DNA from: Puniceibacterium confluentis
GTDB taxonomy: Bacteria > Pseudomonadota > Alphaproteobacteria > Rhodobacterales > Rhodobacteraceae
DNA: 64,000 nt
Assembly (NCBI RefSeq): GCF_007923445.1
Contig: NZ_VOJI01000007.1
Coordinates: 1 to 64,000 of the forward strand
Direction of reading: 5' to 3'
The notes under the pieces were generated by a model that did not search any database, had not been told where the DNA came from, and saw only the letters and a list, made by a program, of their open reading frames with translations. How positions within the stretch are numbered: position 1 is the stretch's first letter; every line of letters starts with the position of its first letter. Position numbers and translations under genes: made by a program. Positions 19,853-28,103 of this stretch are shown in pieces.

Positions 19853-20122
19853 ATGCTGACCGAAGCAATATTTTTCGACACCCTGCGTCAGGGGCTGTGG
19901 ATCGCCACGATCACGTCGGTTCCGATCCTGTCGGCGGCGCTGGTCGCGGGCGTGACCGTGGGCCTGTTCCAGGCTCTGACCTCGATCCAGGAAATGACGC
20001 TGACCTTTGTGCCGAAACTGGCCTGTATCGTTGGTGTTTTCTGGGTCTCGATGAGCTTCATGACCGAAACCCTGGTCGCCTTTTTCCAGGACCAGATCAT
20101 CCCGATTATTGCCGGAGGCTGA
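19853..20122 (+). CDS. fliQ: Flagellar export gate protein FliQ
   Basis: FliQ is a small inner-membrane component of the type III export gate (FliPQR). The 89-residue product has two hydrophobic helices (around residues 15-38 and 50-75) and the family motif GLFQALTSIQEMTLTFVPKL. The true start is the ATG at 19853, one base after the fliE stop. Its placement inside a rod operon rather than next to fliP/fliR is common in Rhodobacteraceae. Confidence 0.92.
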   Translation: MLTEAIFFDTLRQGLWIATITSVPILSAALVAGVTVGLFQALTSIQEMTLTFVPKLACIVGVFWVSMSFMTETLVAFFQDQIIPIIAGG

Positions 20123-20124
20123 AC

Positions 20125-20835
20125 ATGGAAACCGCAGGTTATACCACGCTGACCCGACAGTCGGGCCTGATGCGTGAAATGCAGGTGATCGCCAATAACA
20201 TTGCCAACACCGCAACCACGGGTTTCCGCCAGGAGGGGGTGATCTTTTCCGAGCATGTGGCGCGAACCGATCTTGGCAGTATCTCGATGGCCACGGCGCA
20301 GATCCACAACACCTCGACACTTCAGGGCACGCTGACGCAGACAGGCGGGCAGTTCGACATCGGCATTCAGGGCGAGGGCTTCTTTCTGGTCCAGACGCCG
20401 CAGGGAGAAAGGCTGACACGGGCCGGGGCGTTCAGCCCCAATGCCGACGGCGACCTGGTCACCCCGGACGGGCATCCGGTGCTGGACCCCGGGGGCGCGC
20501 CGATTTTCATCCCGCCGGACGCCACAGACCTTGCCATTGCCCAAGACGGCACCCTCAGTTCGCGGGGCAGGCCGCTCGGCCAGATCGGCGTGGTACAGCC
20601 GGTCGATTTCAACGGCATGGTGCGTCAGGACGGGACCCTGTTCGAAAGCACGGACGGCTTCGATCCGGTGGTGCAACCCAAAGTGATGCAGGGATTTCTC
20701 GAAGCCTCGAACGTGAATGCGGTCGGCCAGATTGCCCGGATGATCGAGGTGCAGCGCGCCTACGAGATGGGGCAGAGCTTTCTCGAGTCAGAGAACCAGC
20801 GCATCACGGATGCGATCAAGACCTTCATAAAGTGA
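20125..20835 (+). CDS. flgF: Flagellar rod protein FlgF
   Basis: FlgF is a proximal rod subunit of the FlgE/FlgF/FlgG family. The 236-residue product has the N-terminal rod signature LMREMQVIANNIANTATTGF, the central motif FDIGIQGEGFFLVQTPQGER, and the C-terminal signature EVQRAYEMGQSFLESENQRI. The start at 20125 follows the fliQ stop directly. The shorter length relative to FlgG and the TTGFRQE motif favour FlgF. Confidence 0.93.
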   Translation: METAGYTTLTRQSGLMREMQVIANNIANTATTGFRQEGVIFSEHVARTDLGSISMATAQIHNTSTLQGTLTQTGGQFDIGIQGEGFFLVQTPQGERLTRAGAFSPNADGDLVTPDGHPVLDPGGAPIFIPPDATDLAIAQDGTLSSRGRPLGQIGVVQPVDFNGMVRQDGTLFESTDGFDPVVQPKVMQGFLEASNVNAVGQIARMIEVQRAYEMGQSFLESENQRITDAIKTFIK

Positions 20836-20854
20836 ACCCACAAGGAGCCGTGAC

Positions 20855-21640
20855 ATGCGAGCACTGAAAATTGCCGCGACGGGCATGAGCGCCCAGCAGA
20901 TGCGGGTCGAGGTCATCTCGAACAACCTCTCGAACATGAGCACGACCGGCTACAACGCGCGGCGCGCCGAGTTTTCGGATCTGCATTACCAACAGCTGAT
21001 GCGGGCCGGGACGGTGAACGCCAATGATGGCACCGCCCTGCCCACCGGCGTACAACTTGGGCTGGGGGTGCGGCCCGCTGCCGTGTCGATGCAGCTCGCG
21101 CAGGGCTCACTGTCTGCGACAGGCGGCGACCTGGACGTGGCGATCGAGGGCTCGGGATATCTGGAGGTGACCCTGCCATCGGGGCAGGCGGCATTTACCC
21201 GCGATGGCGGGCTGAAACGCAGCGCCGAGGGATTGATTGTCACGTCAGACGGCTTTGCGGTGGCACCGGAAATCACCATTCCCAACGATGCGCGCAGCAT
21301 CTCGATCAACGGTTCGGGTGAGGTCTATGCCTATTTCTCCGGAGCTGCCGAGGCCCAATTGCTGGGGCAGTTCACCATGGCCGGTTTCACAAATGCCAAG
21401 GGGCTGGAGGCAATCGGCTCGAACCTGTTCACCGAGACCGAGGCGTCGGGACCGGCCCTGGTGACAACGCCCGGTCTCGACGGGCTTGGCACGTTGCGGC
21501 AGGGCTACCTCGAGGACAGCTCGGTCGACGCCGTGCGCGAGGTGACCGAACTGATCGAAGCGCAACGCGGCTATGAACTGAACGCCAAGGTCATTTCCGC
21601 CGCCGACCAGATGTTGGGCGCAACGACGCAGATCCGATGA
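20855..21640 (+). CDS. flgG: Flagellar distal rod protein FlgG
   Basis: FlgG builds the distal rod that crosses the periplasm inside the P and L rings. At 261 residues it has the exact family length. The N-terminal motif is MSAQQMRVEVISNNLSNMST, TGYNARRAEF follows, and the C-terminal pattern is LIEAQRGYELNAKVISAADQ. An AGGAGC ribosome-binding site lies just before the ATG. Its last four bases overlap the start of flgA (ATGA), indicating translational coupling. Confidence 0.95.
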   Translation: MRALKIAATGMSAQQMRVEVISNNLSNMSTTGYNARRAEFSDLHYQQLMRAGTVNANDGTALPTGVQLGLGVRPAAVSMQLAQGSLSATGGDLDVAIEGSGYLEVTLPSGQAAFTRDGGLKRSAEGLIVTSDGFAVAPEITIPNDARSISINGSGEVYAYFSGAAEAQLLGQFTMAGFTNAKGLEAIGSNLFTETEASGPALVTTPGLDGLGTLRQGYLEDSSVDAVREVTELIEAQRGYELNAKVISAADQMLGATTQIR

Positions 21641-22056
21641 CCGGCCGCGCTCTGGCTCTGGCCTTGTTGCTTGCGGGGGCGGCGCAGGCGGACGTCGTTG
21701 TCACGAACCGCACCGTCCGGGCGCAGGAGATCGTGACAGCCGACGCTCTGGGACTCATCCAGGGGTCTCTGGCCGCCGGATTTTCGGATCCCCTGGACGT
21801 GGTGGGGCTGGAGGCGCGCGTGTCGCTTTACGCCGGACGCCCTGTTCTGCAGGCCCATGTCGGCCCCGCGGCGCTGGTCGAGCGCAACCAGATCATCCCC
21901 CTGATCTTCGAGGAAGGCGGCCTGCGCATCACTTCCGAGGGCCGCGCCTTGGACCGCGGCGGCCTCGGGGAACGAATCCGGGTGATGAATCTGGCCTCGC
22001 ACACCACCTTGTTCGGCGCCGTCCGGCCAGATGGCGCGGTCCAGATTTCGCAATGA
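21637..22056 (+). CDS. flgA: Flagellar P-ring assembly chaperone FlgA
   Basis: FlgA is a periplasmic chaperone for P-ring (FlgI) assembly. The 139-residue protein starts with a Sec signal peptide (about residues 1-18, ending GAAQA) and has the SAF-like region with LVERNQIIPLIFEEGGLRIT and GERIRVMNLASHTTLFGAV, close to the family pattern. The form is short, as in other alphaproteobacteria. It overlaps both neighbours by four bases (ATGA), so flgG-flgA-flgH are probably translationally coupled. Confidence 0.9.
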   Translation: MTGRALALALLLAGAAQADVVVTNRTVRAQEIVTADALGLIQGSLAAGFSDPLDVVGLEARVSLYAGRPVLQAHVGPAALVERNQIIPLIFEEGGLRITSEGRALDRGGLGERIRVMNLASHTTLFGAVRPDGAVQISQ

Positions 22057-22814
22057 CCCCAACAGTGAAAGCACAGACCATGATGCCCAAGCCCCTGATC
22101 GCCCTTGTCGCGGCGGTTCTGCTATTTTCCGGATGCAGCCGCTTCGGGCATATCGGCCGTGAACCGAAATTCACGCCCGTTACCGCAGGTGCGCAGCATG
22201 ATGCCATGGTCTATGCCAGTCTGCCTCGCAGTCTGCCGGGAGAGAACGGCATCAACCGGGCCAGTCTTTGGGACGGCGGGCGTCAGTCGCTTCTGGGGGA
22301 CCGGCGTGCGATGAACCGGGGCGATATCCTGACGGTGGTGATCGAGATTGACGACAAGGCCGAGATTTCCAACACCACCGCACGCTCGCGATCCGGGTCC
22401 GAAAGCCTGGGGATACCTGATCTGTTCGGCGTGCCGGAACGTGTCAACCAGTCCATCACCGACGGGGCATCGCTGGATTCGGCGGTCGCGCTGGACAGCG
22501 CCAGCCAGTCCCGCGGCGACGGATCGGTCAAACGCAACGAAAAGCTGACACTGCGCGTCGCGGCGACCATCACCGAAGTGCTACCGAACGGCGTGCTGGC
22601 CATCCAGGGATCACAAGAAGTGCGGGTAAATTTCGAACTGCGCGAACTGTTGGTGACCGGCTTCGTGCGACCTGCGGACATCTCGCGGCAGAACGAGATC
22701 ACCTATGACAAGATCGCTTCCGCCCGCATTTCCTACGGCGGGCGCGGGCAGATTTCGGACATGCAGCAGCCGCGGATCGGCCAGCAGGTTCTTGATGCCA
22801 TCCTGCCCTTCTGA
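22053..22814 (+). CDS. flgH: Flagellar L-ring lipoprotein FlgH
   Basis: FlgH forms the L ring in the outer membrane. The protein has a lipoprotein signal peptide with lipobox LFSGC, then the conserved segments SLWDGGRQSLLGDRRAMNRG, DILTVVIEIDDKAEISN and GSQEVRVNFELRELLVTG. The start at 22053 overlaps the flgA stop (ATGA) and gives 253 residues. ATGs at 22080 and 22083 would give a more compact signal peptide and cannot be ruled out. Confidence 0.93.
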   Translation: MTPTVKAQTMMPKPLIALVAAVLLFSGCSRFGHIGREPKFTPVTAGAQHDAMVYASLPRSLPGENGINRASLWDGGRQSLLGDRRAMNRGDILTVVIEIDDKAEISNTTARSRSGSESLGIPDLFGVPERVNQSITDGASLDSAVALDSASQSRGDGSVKRNEKLTLRVAATITEVLPNGVLAIQGSQEVRVNFELRELLVTGFVRPADISRQNEITYDKIASARISYGGRGQISDMQQPRIGQQVLDAILPF

Positions 22815-22826
22815 AGGAGTTCAAAG

Positions 22827-23333
22827 ATGCAAAAGCTGTTGCCGATAATCCTTGCCCTGATCGGTATCGGCGGCGGCGTCGGGGCGGGCATCCTGCTCAA
22901 ACCCGCCGCGCCTGAAGCGGCGGCGCTGGCCGATAACTGCATTGTCCCCGAGGCCGACCCAAATGCCGAAACCGCGCCGGACGCAGTGGACACCGCGACC
23001 CGGGATTACGTCAAGCTGAACAATCAGTTTGTGGTGCCCGTCATCGCCGATGGCCGGATTGCGGCGCTGGTGGTCCTGGCGCTCAGCCTTGAAATCGAAA
23101 ATGGCAGTTCCGACGTGGTCTATCAGCGTGAACCCAAGATCCGGGACAGCTTTTTGCAGGTCCTGTTCGATCACGCCAATGTCGGTGGATTCGAAGGCGC
23201 TTTCACCGAGTCCAACAAGCTTGATCCCTTGCGCCGCATTTTGTTGGCAACGGCGAAGGACACTCTTGGCGGCATTGTCAGCGATGTTCTGATCACCGAA
23301 ATCAACCGCCAGGACTCTTCAACGCGGCTCTGA
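22827..23333 (+). CDS. fliL: FliL-family flagellar basal body-associated protein
   Basis: FliL proteins surround the stator and support torque generation. The 168-residue product has one N-terminal membrane helix (about residues 4-25), an acidic linker, and the periplasmic FliL-like domain (YVKLNNQFVVPVIADGRIAA, VLALSLEIENGS, IRDSFLQVLFDHAN). GAAGGAG lies 8 bases before the ATG. It is the last gene of the flagellar operon. Sequence similarity within this family is low, so the assignment leans on topology and position. Confidence 0.8.
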   Translation: MQKLLPIILALIGIGGGVGAGILLKPAAPEAAALADNCIVPEADPNAETAPDAVDTATRDYVKLNNQFVVPVIADGRIAALVVLALSLEIENGSSDVVYQREPKIRDSFLQVLFDHANVGGFEGAFTESNKLDPLRRILLATAKDTLGGIVSDVLITEINRQDSSTRL

Positions 23334-23371
23334 ACCACAAAGCAGGGAACGACTCCCGCGATGCAAATACG

Positions 23372-23393
23372 GGCAAAAATATGCCAATTTTTT
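23372..23393 (+). terminator. Weak candidate terminator after fliL
   Basis: GGCA (23372-23375) and TGCC (23382-23385) flank a 6-base A-rich loop and are followed by AATTTTTT (23386-23393). The stem is only 4 bp, so the hairpin is weak; the T-run and the position between the flagellar operon and nasT are the reasons to list it. Confidence 0.35.
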
Positions 23394-23470
23394 AATCAAG
23401 CAGTTGCCGGGGTGTGGCGAAACACACTGTGTCACATTTACATTTCGCCGCGAGTCAGCACCGCTGGGGC

Positions 23471-24055
23471 ATGGCTGACCGTCTTTCCGTAATCGTGGTC
23501 GAAAACGACAGAGACCGCGCGCTGCTCATTGTGGACAGCTTGCGCGAGGCCGGTGATTTCGACATCCATGTCATCGGAGAAGCCACCGGTCTTGGGCGCA
23601 GGGTCAAGGCGCTGTCGCCGGACATCGTGCTGATCGACATTTCCAATCCCTCGCGGGACATGCTCGAGGAACTCGCGCTTGCCTCGGGTCCGATGGAACG
23701 CCCGGTGGCGATGTTCGTGGACCGCTCGGATGACGGCATGACCAAGGCGGCGATCGAGGCAGGCGTGTCGGCATATGTGGTCGACGGGCTGAACCCGAAA
23801 CGGCTGAAGCCGGTGCTCGACGCCGCCATCGCCCGCTTCCATCTGTTCCAGCGCATGCGTACCGAACTGATCGAGACAAAGCGCGCACTGGAAGAGCGCA
23901 AGGTGATTGACCGCGCCAAGGGCATGCTGATGCGGGCCCGCGGCATCGACGAGGAACAGGCCTACGCCCTGTTGCGCAAGGCTGCGATGGATCAGGGCAA
24001 GCGGGTGGCGGACGTTGCCCAGGCTCTGGTCACCGCTGCGGGCCTGCTGGGATGA
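23471..24055 (+). CDS. nasT: Nitrate-responsive antiterminator NasT (REC-like + ANTAR)
   Basis: NasT is an RNA-binding antiterminator that lets RNA polymerase read through terminators in nitrate assimilation leaders. NasS holds it inactive when nitrate is absent. The 194-residue protein has a receiver-like N-terminus (VVENDRDRALL, DIVLIDISNPSRD) and a C-terminal ANTAR domain: a coiled coil (TELIETKRALEERKVIDRAK), then GMLMRARGIDEEQAYALLRK. I chose the ATG at 23471, which puts SVIVVENDRD at the family's usual position. An upstream ATG at 23414 would add 19 unrelated residues. It overlaps nasS by four bases (ATGA). A matching target RNA is visible before nrtA. Confidence 0.92.
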   Translation: MADRLSVIVVENDRDRALLIVDSLREAGDFDIHVIGEATGLGRRVKALSPDIVLIDISNPSRDMLEELALASGPMERPVAMFVDRSDDGMTKAAIEAGVSAYVVDGLNPKRLKPVLDAAIARFHLFQRMRTELIETKRALEERKVIDRAKGMLMRARGIDEEQAYALLRKAAMDQGKRVADVAQALVTAAGLLG

Positions 24056-25233
24056 AGAACGCCGTGCTTTCCGTCGGGTTCATACCGCTTCTGGACGCCG
24101 CCCCGCTGATCGTGGCGCAGGAGATGGGCTTTGCCGCAGAAGAGGGGATCACGCTCGATCTTGTGCGCGCCCCGTCCTGGTCAAGTTTGCGCGACATGCT
24201 GAGCTATGGCCGTGTCGAGGCGGCGCATATGCTCTCGCCGGTGCCGGTTGCCGCGGCCCTCGGGCTGGGCGGAACGCAGGCGCCGCTGGCGGCGGTGTCG
24301 GTTCTGTCGGTCAACGGCACGGTTATCGGTGTCAGCAATGCGCTGGCGGAACGGCTGCGCGACGGCGGGCACAACTTTGCCTTTGACGATGCCCGCGGCG
24401 CAGGCAATGCCTTGATCCGGGCCGCCGTGCCCACCCTGCGCATCGGGGTGCCGTTTCCCTTCTCGATGCACGCGGAGTTGCTGTATTACTGGCTGTCGGC
24501 GCTGGGACTGCCCGCGCCGCAGAATGTCGATATCCGCACGGTGCCGCCGTCACTCATGGCGCAGGCGATTGACGCGGGCGAAATCGACGCTTTCTGTGTT
24601 GGTGAACCCTGGGGGTCGATCGCGGTGGAAAACGGCGTCGGCTCGCTGCTGCTGCCGGGGGCCGCGATCTGGGCCTGCGCGCCGGAAAAGGTGCTGGCCG
24701 TGCGCAGCGACTGGGCGGACACCGAACCGGCGTTGCTTGGCCGGTTGATCCGCGCGGTCTGGCGGGCGGGGCGCTGGCTGGGGGATCCGGCGTCGCACAC
24801 TCTGGCCGCCGAACTGCTGGCGCGGCCGCTTTACCTTGACCTGCCCGCCGAGATTCTGGACCGGTCGCTGACCGGCGGGCTGGTGATCTCTCCGCGGGGC
24901 GAACAGCGGCAGACGCCGGGGTTCATCGAATTCCATTCCGGCGCCGCCAGTTTCCCCTGGCGGTCGCAGGCGCAGTGGATCGGGTTGCAACTGGCCTCGC
25001 GCACCGGGCTGGACCGGGTTGCCTCGGTCAAGACCGCAGAGGGGGTGTTTCGCAGCAATCTGCACCGAAATGCCCTGCGCCAGACCAGTGCCGAACTTCC
25101 CGCCGCCTCGTCCAAGATCGAAGGCGCGCTGGGCGCCCGCACCACCCTGCACGCAGAATCGGGCCGGATAACGCTCAATCGCGACGTGTTCTTCGATGGC
25201 CGCATTTTTGACCCGGCGCAAATCGAGCGATGA
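24052..25233 (+). CDS. nasS: Nitrate/nitrite sensor NasS (NrtA-like, cytoplasmic)
   Basis: NasS is a soluble periplasmic-binding-protein-like sensor that binds nitrate and then releases NasT. The 393-residue protein is NrtA/CmpA-like: VGFIPLLDAAPLIVAQEMGF, then HMLSPVPVAAALGLG and VGEPWGS. It lacks a signal peptide, as expected of a cytoplasmic sensor and unlike the transporter protein NrtA encoded 275 bases downstream. ATGA overlap with nasT supports a NasT-NasS complex made from one message. Confidence 0.92.
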   Translation: MKNAVLSVGFIPLLDAAPLIVAQEMGFAAEEGITLDLVRAPSWSSLRDMLSYGRVEAAHMLSPVPVAAALGLGGTQAPLAAVSVLSVNGTVIGVSNALAERLRDGGHNFAFDDARGAGNALIRAAVPTLRIGVPFPFSMHAELLYYWLSALGLPAPQNVDIRTVPPSLMAQAIDAGEIDAFCVGEPWGSIAVENGVGSLLLPGAAIWACAPEKVLAVRSDWADTEPALLGRLIRAVWRAGRWLGDPASHTLAAELLARPLYLDLPAEILDRSLTGGLVISPRGEQRQTPGFIEFHSGAASFPWRSQAQWIGLQLASRTGLDRVASVKTAEGVFRSNLHRNALRQTSAELPAASSKIEGALGARTTLHAESGRITLNRDVFFDGRIFDPAQIER

Positions 25234-25340
25234 AAAATTAGGCAGTTTTGCCGGGAAAATGCTGCACCGCCGCAAAATTGCCGCTCAGACAAAATTTGCA
25301 TTTGCCAATCCGCGCCGCTCTCGGGCATCAGGGTCGTGTA

Positions 25341-25360
25341 GGCAGGCAATGGCGTCCGCC
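25341..25360 (+). promoter_or_regulatory. ANTAR target hairpin P1 (hexaloop AAUGGC)
   Basis: GGCAGGC (25341-25347) pairs with GTCCGCC (25354-25360), with one A-C mismatch and one G-T pair, closing a six-base loop AATGGC. The loop has A at position 1 and G at position 4, the two bases conserved in ANTAR-bound hexaloops. Function is inferred from this pattern and from the adjacent nasT. Confidence 0.6.
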
Positions 25361-25390
25361 ACGGAATTCTCCCAGAGATTTGGGGTTATC

Positions 25391-25406
25391 TGAGCAAAGC
25401 CGCTCG
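25391..25406 (+). promoter_or_regulatory. ANTAR target hairpin P2 (hexaloop AAAGCC), overlaps terminator arm
   Basis: GAGC (25392-25395) pairs perfectly with GCTC (25402-25405), extended by a T-G pair, closing a six-base loop AAAGCC. Position 1 is A and position 4 is G. The loop and 3' strand are also the 5' arm of the terminator (25396-25404), so P2 formation would block termination. Confidence 0.7.
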
Positions 25407-25450
25407 ACCTCCGCGACTTCTGTCGTGGTGAGTCAGCGGCTTTTTTGTTT
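25396..25450 (+). terminator. Intrinsic terminator (attenuator) in the nrtA leader
   Basis: AAAGCCGCT (25396-25404) and AGCGGCTTT (25435-25443) are perfect 9-bp complements. An inner stem CCGCGAC/GTCGTGG with a TTCT loop lies between them. The T-rich run begins at 25441 (TTTTTTGTTTT). The hairpin ends about 60 bases before the nrtA ATG and is inside the operon leader, so it acts as an attenuator rather than an end-of-gene terminator. Confidence 0.8.
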
Positions 25451-25507
25451 TGCCCGGGTCTCCGCCTCTCTGAGGTGCCCGGTCGTCTGAAACGAGGGAA
25501 CATACCC

Positions 25508-26875
25508 ATGAAGAAGATCTTTCTCACGCTTGCGGCCACTACCGCCCTGGCCAGCCCGGCCTTTGCCGAGATGCTGGAGCTGGAAAAGGACGAACTGAAG
25601 TTTGGCTTCATCAAGCTCACCGACATGGCGCCGCTCGCCGTCGCATATGAACAGGGCTATTTCTTTGACGAGGGCCTGTTTGTCACCCTCGAGGCCCAGG
25701 CCAACTGGAAGGTGCTTCTGGATGGCGTGATCGGCGGTCAGCTGGACGGCGCGCACATGCTGGCCGGCCAGCCGCTGGCCGCAACCATCGGTTATGGCAC
25801 CGAGGCGCATATCGTGACGCCGTTCTCGATGGACCTCAACGGCAACGGCATCACCGTTTCCAACGAGGTCTGGGAAATGATGAAGCCGAACATCCCCACG
25901 ATGGACGATGGCCGCCCGCAGCACCCGATTTCGGCCTCGGTGCTCAAGCCGGTGATCGAGACGTTCCGCTCGGAAGGCAAGCCGTTCAACATGGGCATGG
26001 TGTTTCCGGTGTCGACGCACAACTACGAGCTGCGCTATTGGCTGGCCGCCGGTGGCATCGCACCCGGCTACTATTCGGACGAGAACGTGACCGGCCAGAT
26101 CTCGGCTGACGTTTTCCTGTCGGTGACGCCGCCGCCGCAGATGCCGGCGACAATGGAAGCCGGAACCATCAACGGGTATTCGGTGGGTGAGCCCTGGAAC
26201 CAGCAGGCTGTATTCAAGGGCATCGGCGTGCCGGTGATCACCGACTACGAGCTGTGGAAGAACAACCCGGAAAAGGTGTTCGGCATGTCCGCCGAATTCA
26301 CCGAAGCCAACCCCAACACCACGCTGGCCGTGACCAAGGCGCTGATCCGCGCCGCGATGTGGCTGGATGAAAACGACAACGCCAACCGGGAAGAGGCCGT
26401 CGACCTGCTGTCCCGCCCGGAATACGTCGGCGCGGACCGCGAGGTCATCGCAAACTCGATGACCGGCACGTTCGAGTATGAAAAGGGCGACACCCGCGAC
26501 GTTCCCGACTTCAACGTCTTTTTCCGGCACCACGCGACCTACCCCTTCTACTCTGACGCGGTCTGGTATCTGACGCAGATGCGGCGCTGGGGTCAGATCA
26601 GCGAGGCCAAGCCCGACAGCTGGTACGACGAGGTGGCGAAGTCGGTCTACAAGCCCGAAATCTATCTCGAAGCGGCCCGGATGCTGGTGGACGAAGGTCT
26701 GGCGAACGAGGCCGACTTCCCCTGGGAGACCGACGGCTACAAGGCGCCAACACCCGCTGCGGATGTCATCGACGGCATTGGCTATGATGGCCGCACCCCC
26801 AACGCCTATCTCGAAAGCCTGCCAATCGGTCTCAAAGGTGAGCAGATCGTCGTCGGCAACGAAGTGCAGGGCTGA
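25508..26875 (+). CDS. nrtA: Nitrate ABC transporter substrate-binding protein NrtA
   Basis: NrtA captures nitrate in the periplasm for the NrtB/NrtCD importer. The 455-residue protein has a Sec signal peptide ([20 protein letters not shown]) and CmpA/NrtA-family motifs: [40 protein letters not shown], then [12 protein letters not shown]. The first of these is shared with NasS. A purine-rich GAGGGAA lies about 8 bases before the chosen ATG; upstream in-frame codons belong to the leader. It is the first structural gene behind the attenuator. Confidence 0.93.
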   Translation: MKKIFLTLAATTALASPAFAEMLELEKDELKFGFIKLTDMAPLAVAYEQGYFFDEGLFVTLEAQANWKVLLDGVIGGQLDGAHMLAGQPLAATIGYGTEAHIVTPFSMDLNGNGITVSNEVWEMMKPNIPTMDDGRPQHPISASVLKPVIETFRSEGKPFNMGMVFPVSTHNYELRYWLAAGGIAPGYYSDENVTGQISADVFLSVTPPPQMPATMEAGTINGYSVGEPWNQQAVFKGIGVPVITDYELWKNNPEKVFGMSAEFTEANPNTTLAVTKALIRAAMWLDENDNANREEAVDLLSRPEYVGADREVIANSMTGTFEYEKGDTRDVPDFNVFFRHHATYPFYSDAVWYLTQMRRWGQISEAKPDSWYDEVAKSVYKPEIYLEAARMLVDEGLANEADFPWETDGYKAPTPAADVIDGIGYDGRTPNAYLESLPIGLKGEQIVVGNEVQG

Positions 26876-27016
26876 TGTCCCGCCGGGGTGCATCCTGAGC
26901 GTGCACCCCACCCGCCGACCCCCGGGGGGCGTTGTCTCCGCGCCACCGCGCCGAACCAAAGGACAGCCCGTCCCGACCACCCACGACCCAGACCCCGATT
27001 TCAGAGGACCAGAGAA

Positions 27017-28099
27017 ATGACAACCGTCGATCCGGACTTCGCCGCGTCCGAGGCCAAAGAGGCCCGCCGCGCCCGCCTGTTTACCCGTATCAACAAGGCC
27101 GACGCCTGGTTTCAGGTCCTTGGACTGGCCTGGATCACCCCGGTTCTCAAGGCCGCCGCCGGCGACAACCCAAAGGGTCAGATGTCCGAGATCTGGCGCC
27201 TGCTCGGGGTTCCGCTTTTGGCCATCGTGCTGTTCCTGATGGCCTGGTCGACGCTGGCGCCGACGGTGCAGACCTCGCTCGGGGCGATCCCCGGACCTGC
27301 CGCCGTCTGGGAAGAGGCGGTGAACCTGCACGAGGACGCTCTGCGCAAGGGCGAGAAGGAGGCACAGTTCTATGACCGTCTCGAACAGCGCAACGAAAAG
27401 CTGATCGCCGCGGGCCGCGCCGACGACGTCAAGGACATCGCCTATACCGGCGCGCCGTCATATTATCAGCAAATCTGGACCTCGATCAAAACCGTGTTCT
27501 TCGGGTTCCTGATCGCATCCGCCGTCGCCATCCCGCTGGGCATCGCTGCAGGCCTCTCGCCCACGGCAAACGCCGCCCTGAACCCGCTGATCCAGATCTT
27601 CAAGCCGGTGTCGCCGCTGGCGTGGCTGCCGATCGTCACGATGATCGTCTCGGCCGCCTATGCCACCAATGACGGGTTGTTCTCGAAATCCTTCCTGGTC
27701 TCGGCGATCACGGTGACGCTCTGTTCGCTCTGGCCGACGCTGATCAACACCGCGCTGGGCGTTGCCAGCATCGACAAGGATCTGGTGAACGTCTCCAAGG
27801 TGCTGAAGATGAACACCTACACCAAGATCACCAAGCTGGTGCTGCCCTCGGCGCTGCCGCTGATCTTCACCGGGCTGCGGTTGTCGCTTGGTGTGGGCTG
27901 GATGGTGCTGATCGCCGCCGAGATGCTGGCGCAGAACCCCGGGCTTGGCAAATTTGTCTGGGACGAATTCCAGAACGGATCGTCGCAGTCGCTGGCCAAG
28001 ATCATCGTTGCGGTGCTGACCATCGGCATCATCGGCTTCCTGCTGGACCGGGTGATGTTCGCGCTGCAATCGCTCTTCACCTTCTCGAACAACCGGTGA
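27017..28099 (+). CDS. nrtB: Nitrate ABC transporter permease NrtB
   Basis: This is the inner-membrane channel subunit for nitrate import. The 360-residue protein has an N-terminal membrane helix (about 60-82), a soluble loop of about 65 residues, and a BPD_transp_1 permease core with the EAA-type loop region around VSKVLKMNTYTKITKLVLPS and ALPLIFTGLRLSLGVGWMVL. This is typical of the SsuC/TauC/NrtB group. The ATG at 27017 follows GAGGACCAGAGA. The 141 bases after nrtA contain no gene. NrtCD starts four bases after its stop. Confidence 0.92.
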   Translation: MTTVDPDFAASEAKEARRARLFTRINKADAWFQVLGLAWITPVLKAAAGDNPKGQMSEIWRLLGVPLLAIVLFLMAWSTLAPTVQTSLGAIPGPAAVWEEAVNLHEDALRKGEKEAQFYDRLEQRNEKLIAAGRADDVKDIAYTGAPSYYQQIWTSIKTVFFGFLIASAVAIPLGIAAGLSPTANAALNPLIQIFKPVSPLAWLPIVTMIVSAAYATNDGLFSKSFLVSAITVTLCSLWPTLINTALGVASIDKDLVNVSKVLKMNTYTKITKLVLPSALPLIFTGLRLSLGVGWMVLIAAEMLAQNPGLGKFVWDEFQNGSSQSLAKIIVAVLTIGIIGFLLDRVMFALQSLFTFSNNR

Positions 28100-28103
28100 T
28101 CTC

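Larger units (their letters stand above)
25234..25507 (+). promoter_or_regulatory. Leader region of the nitrate assimilation operon (NasT-type antitermination leader)
   Basis: This 274-base gap separates nasS from nrtA. Its first ~80 bases are AT-richer and should hold the nrt promoter. The second half contains two short hairpins with six-base loops and an intrinsic terminator, entered separately. The arrangement matches known nas leaders controlled by ANTAR proteins: the second hairpin shares bases with the upstream arm of the terminator, so the two cannot form together. Confidence 0.7.

Noticed and set aside
25370-25385. Hairpin TCCCA-GAGATT-TGGGG as an ANTAR P1 hairpin
   Set aside because: It has a six-base loop, but position 1 is G and position 4 is A, so the conserved A1/G4 are missing. 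The hairpin at 25341-25360 fits better.
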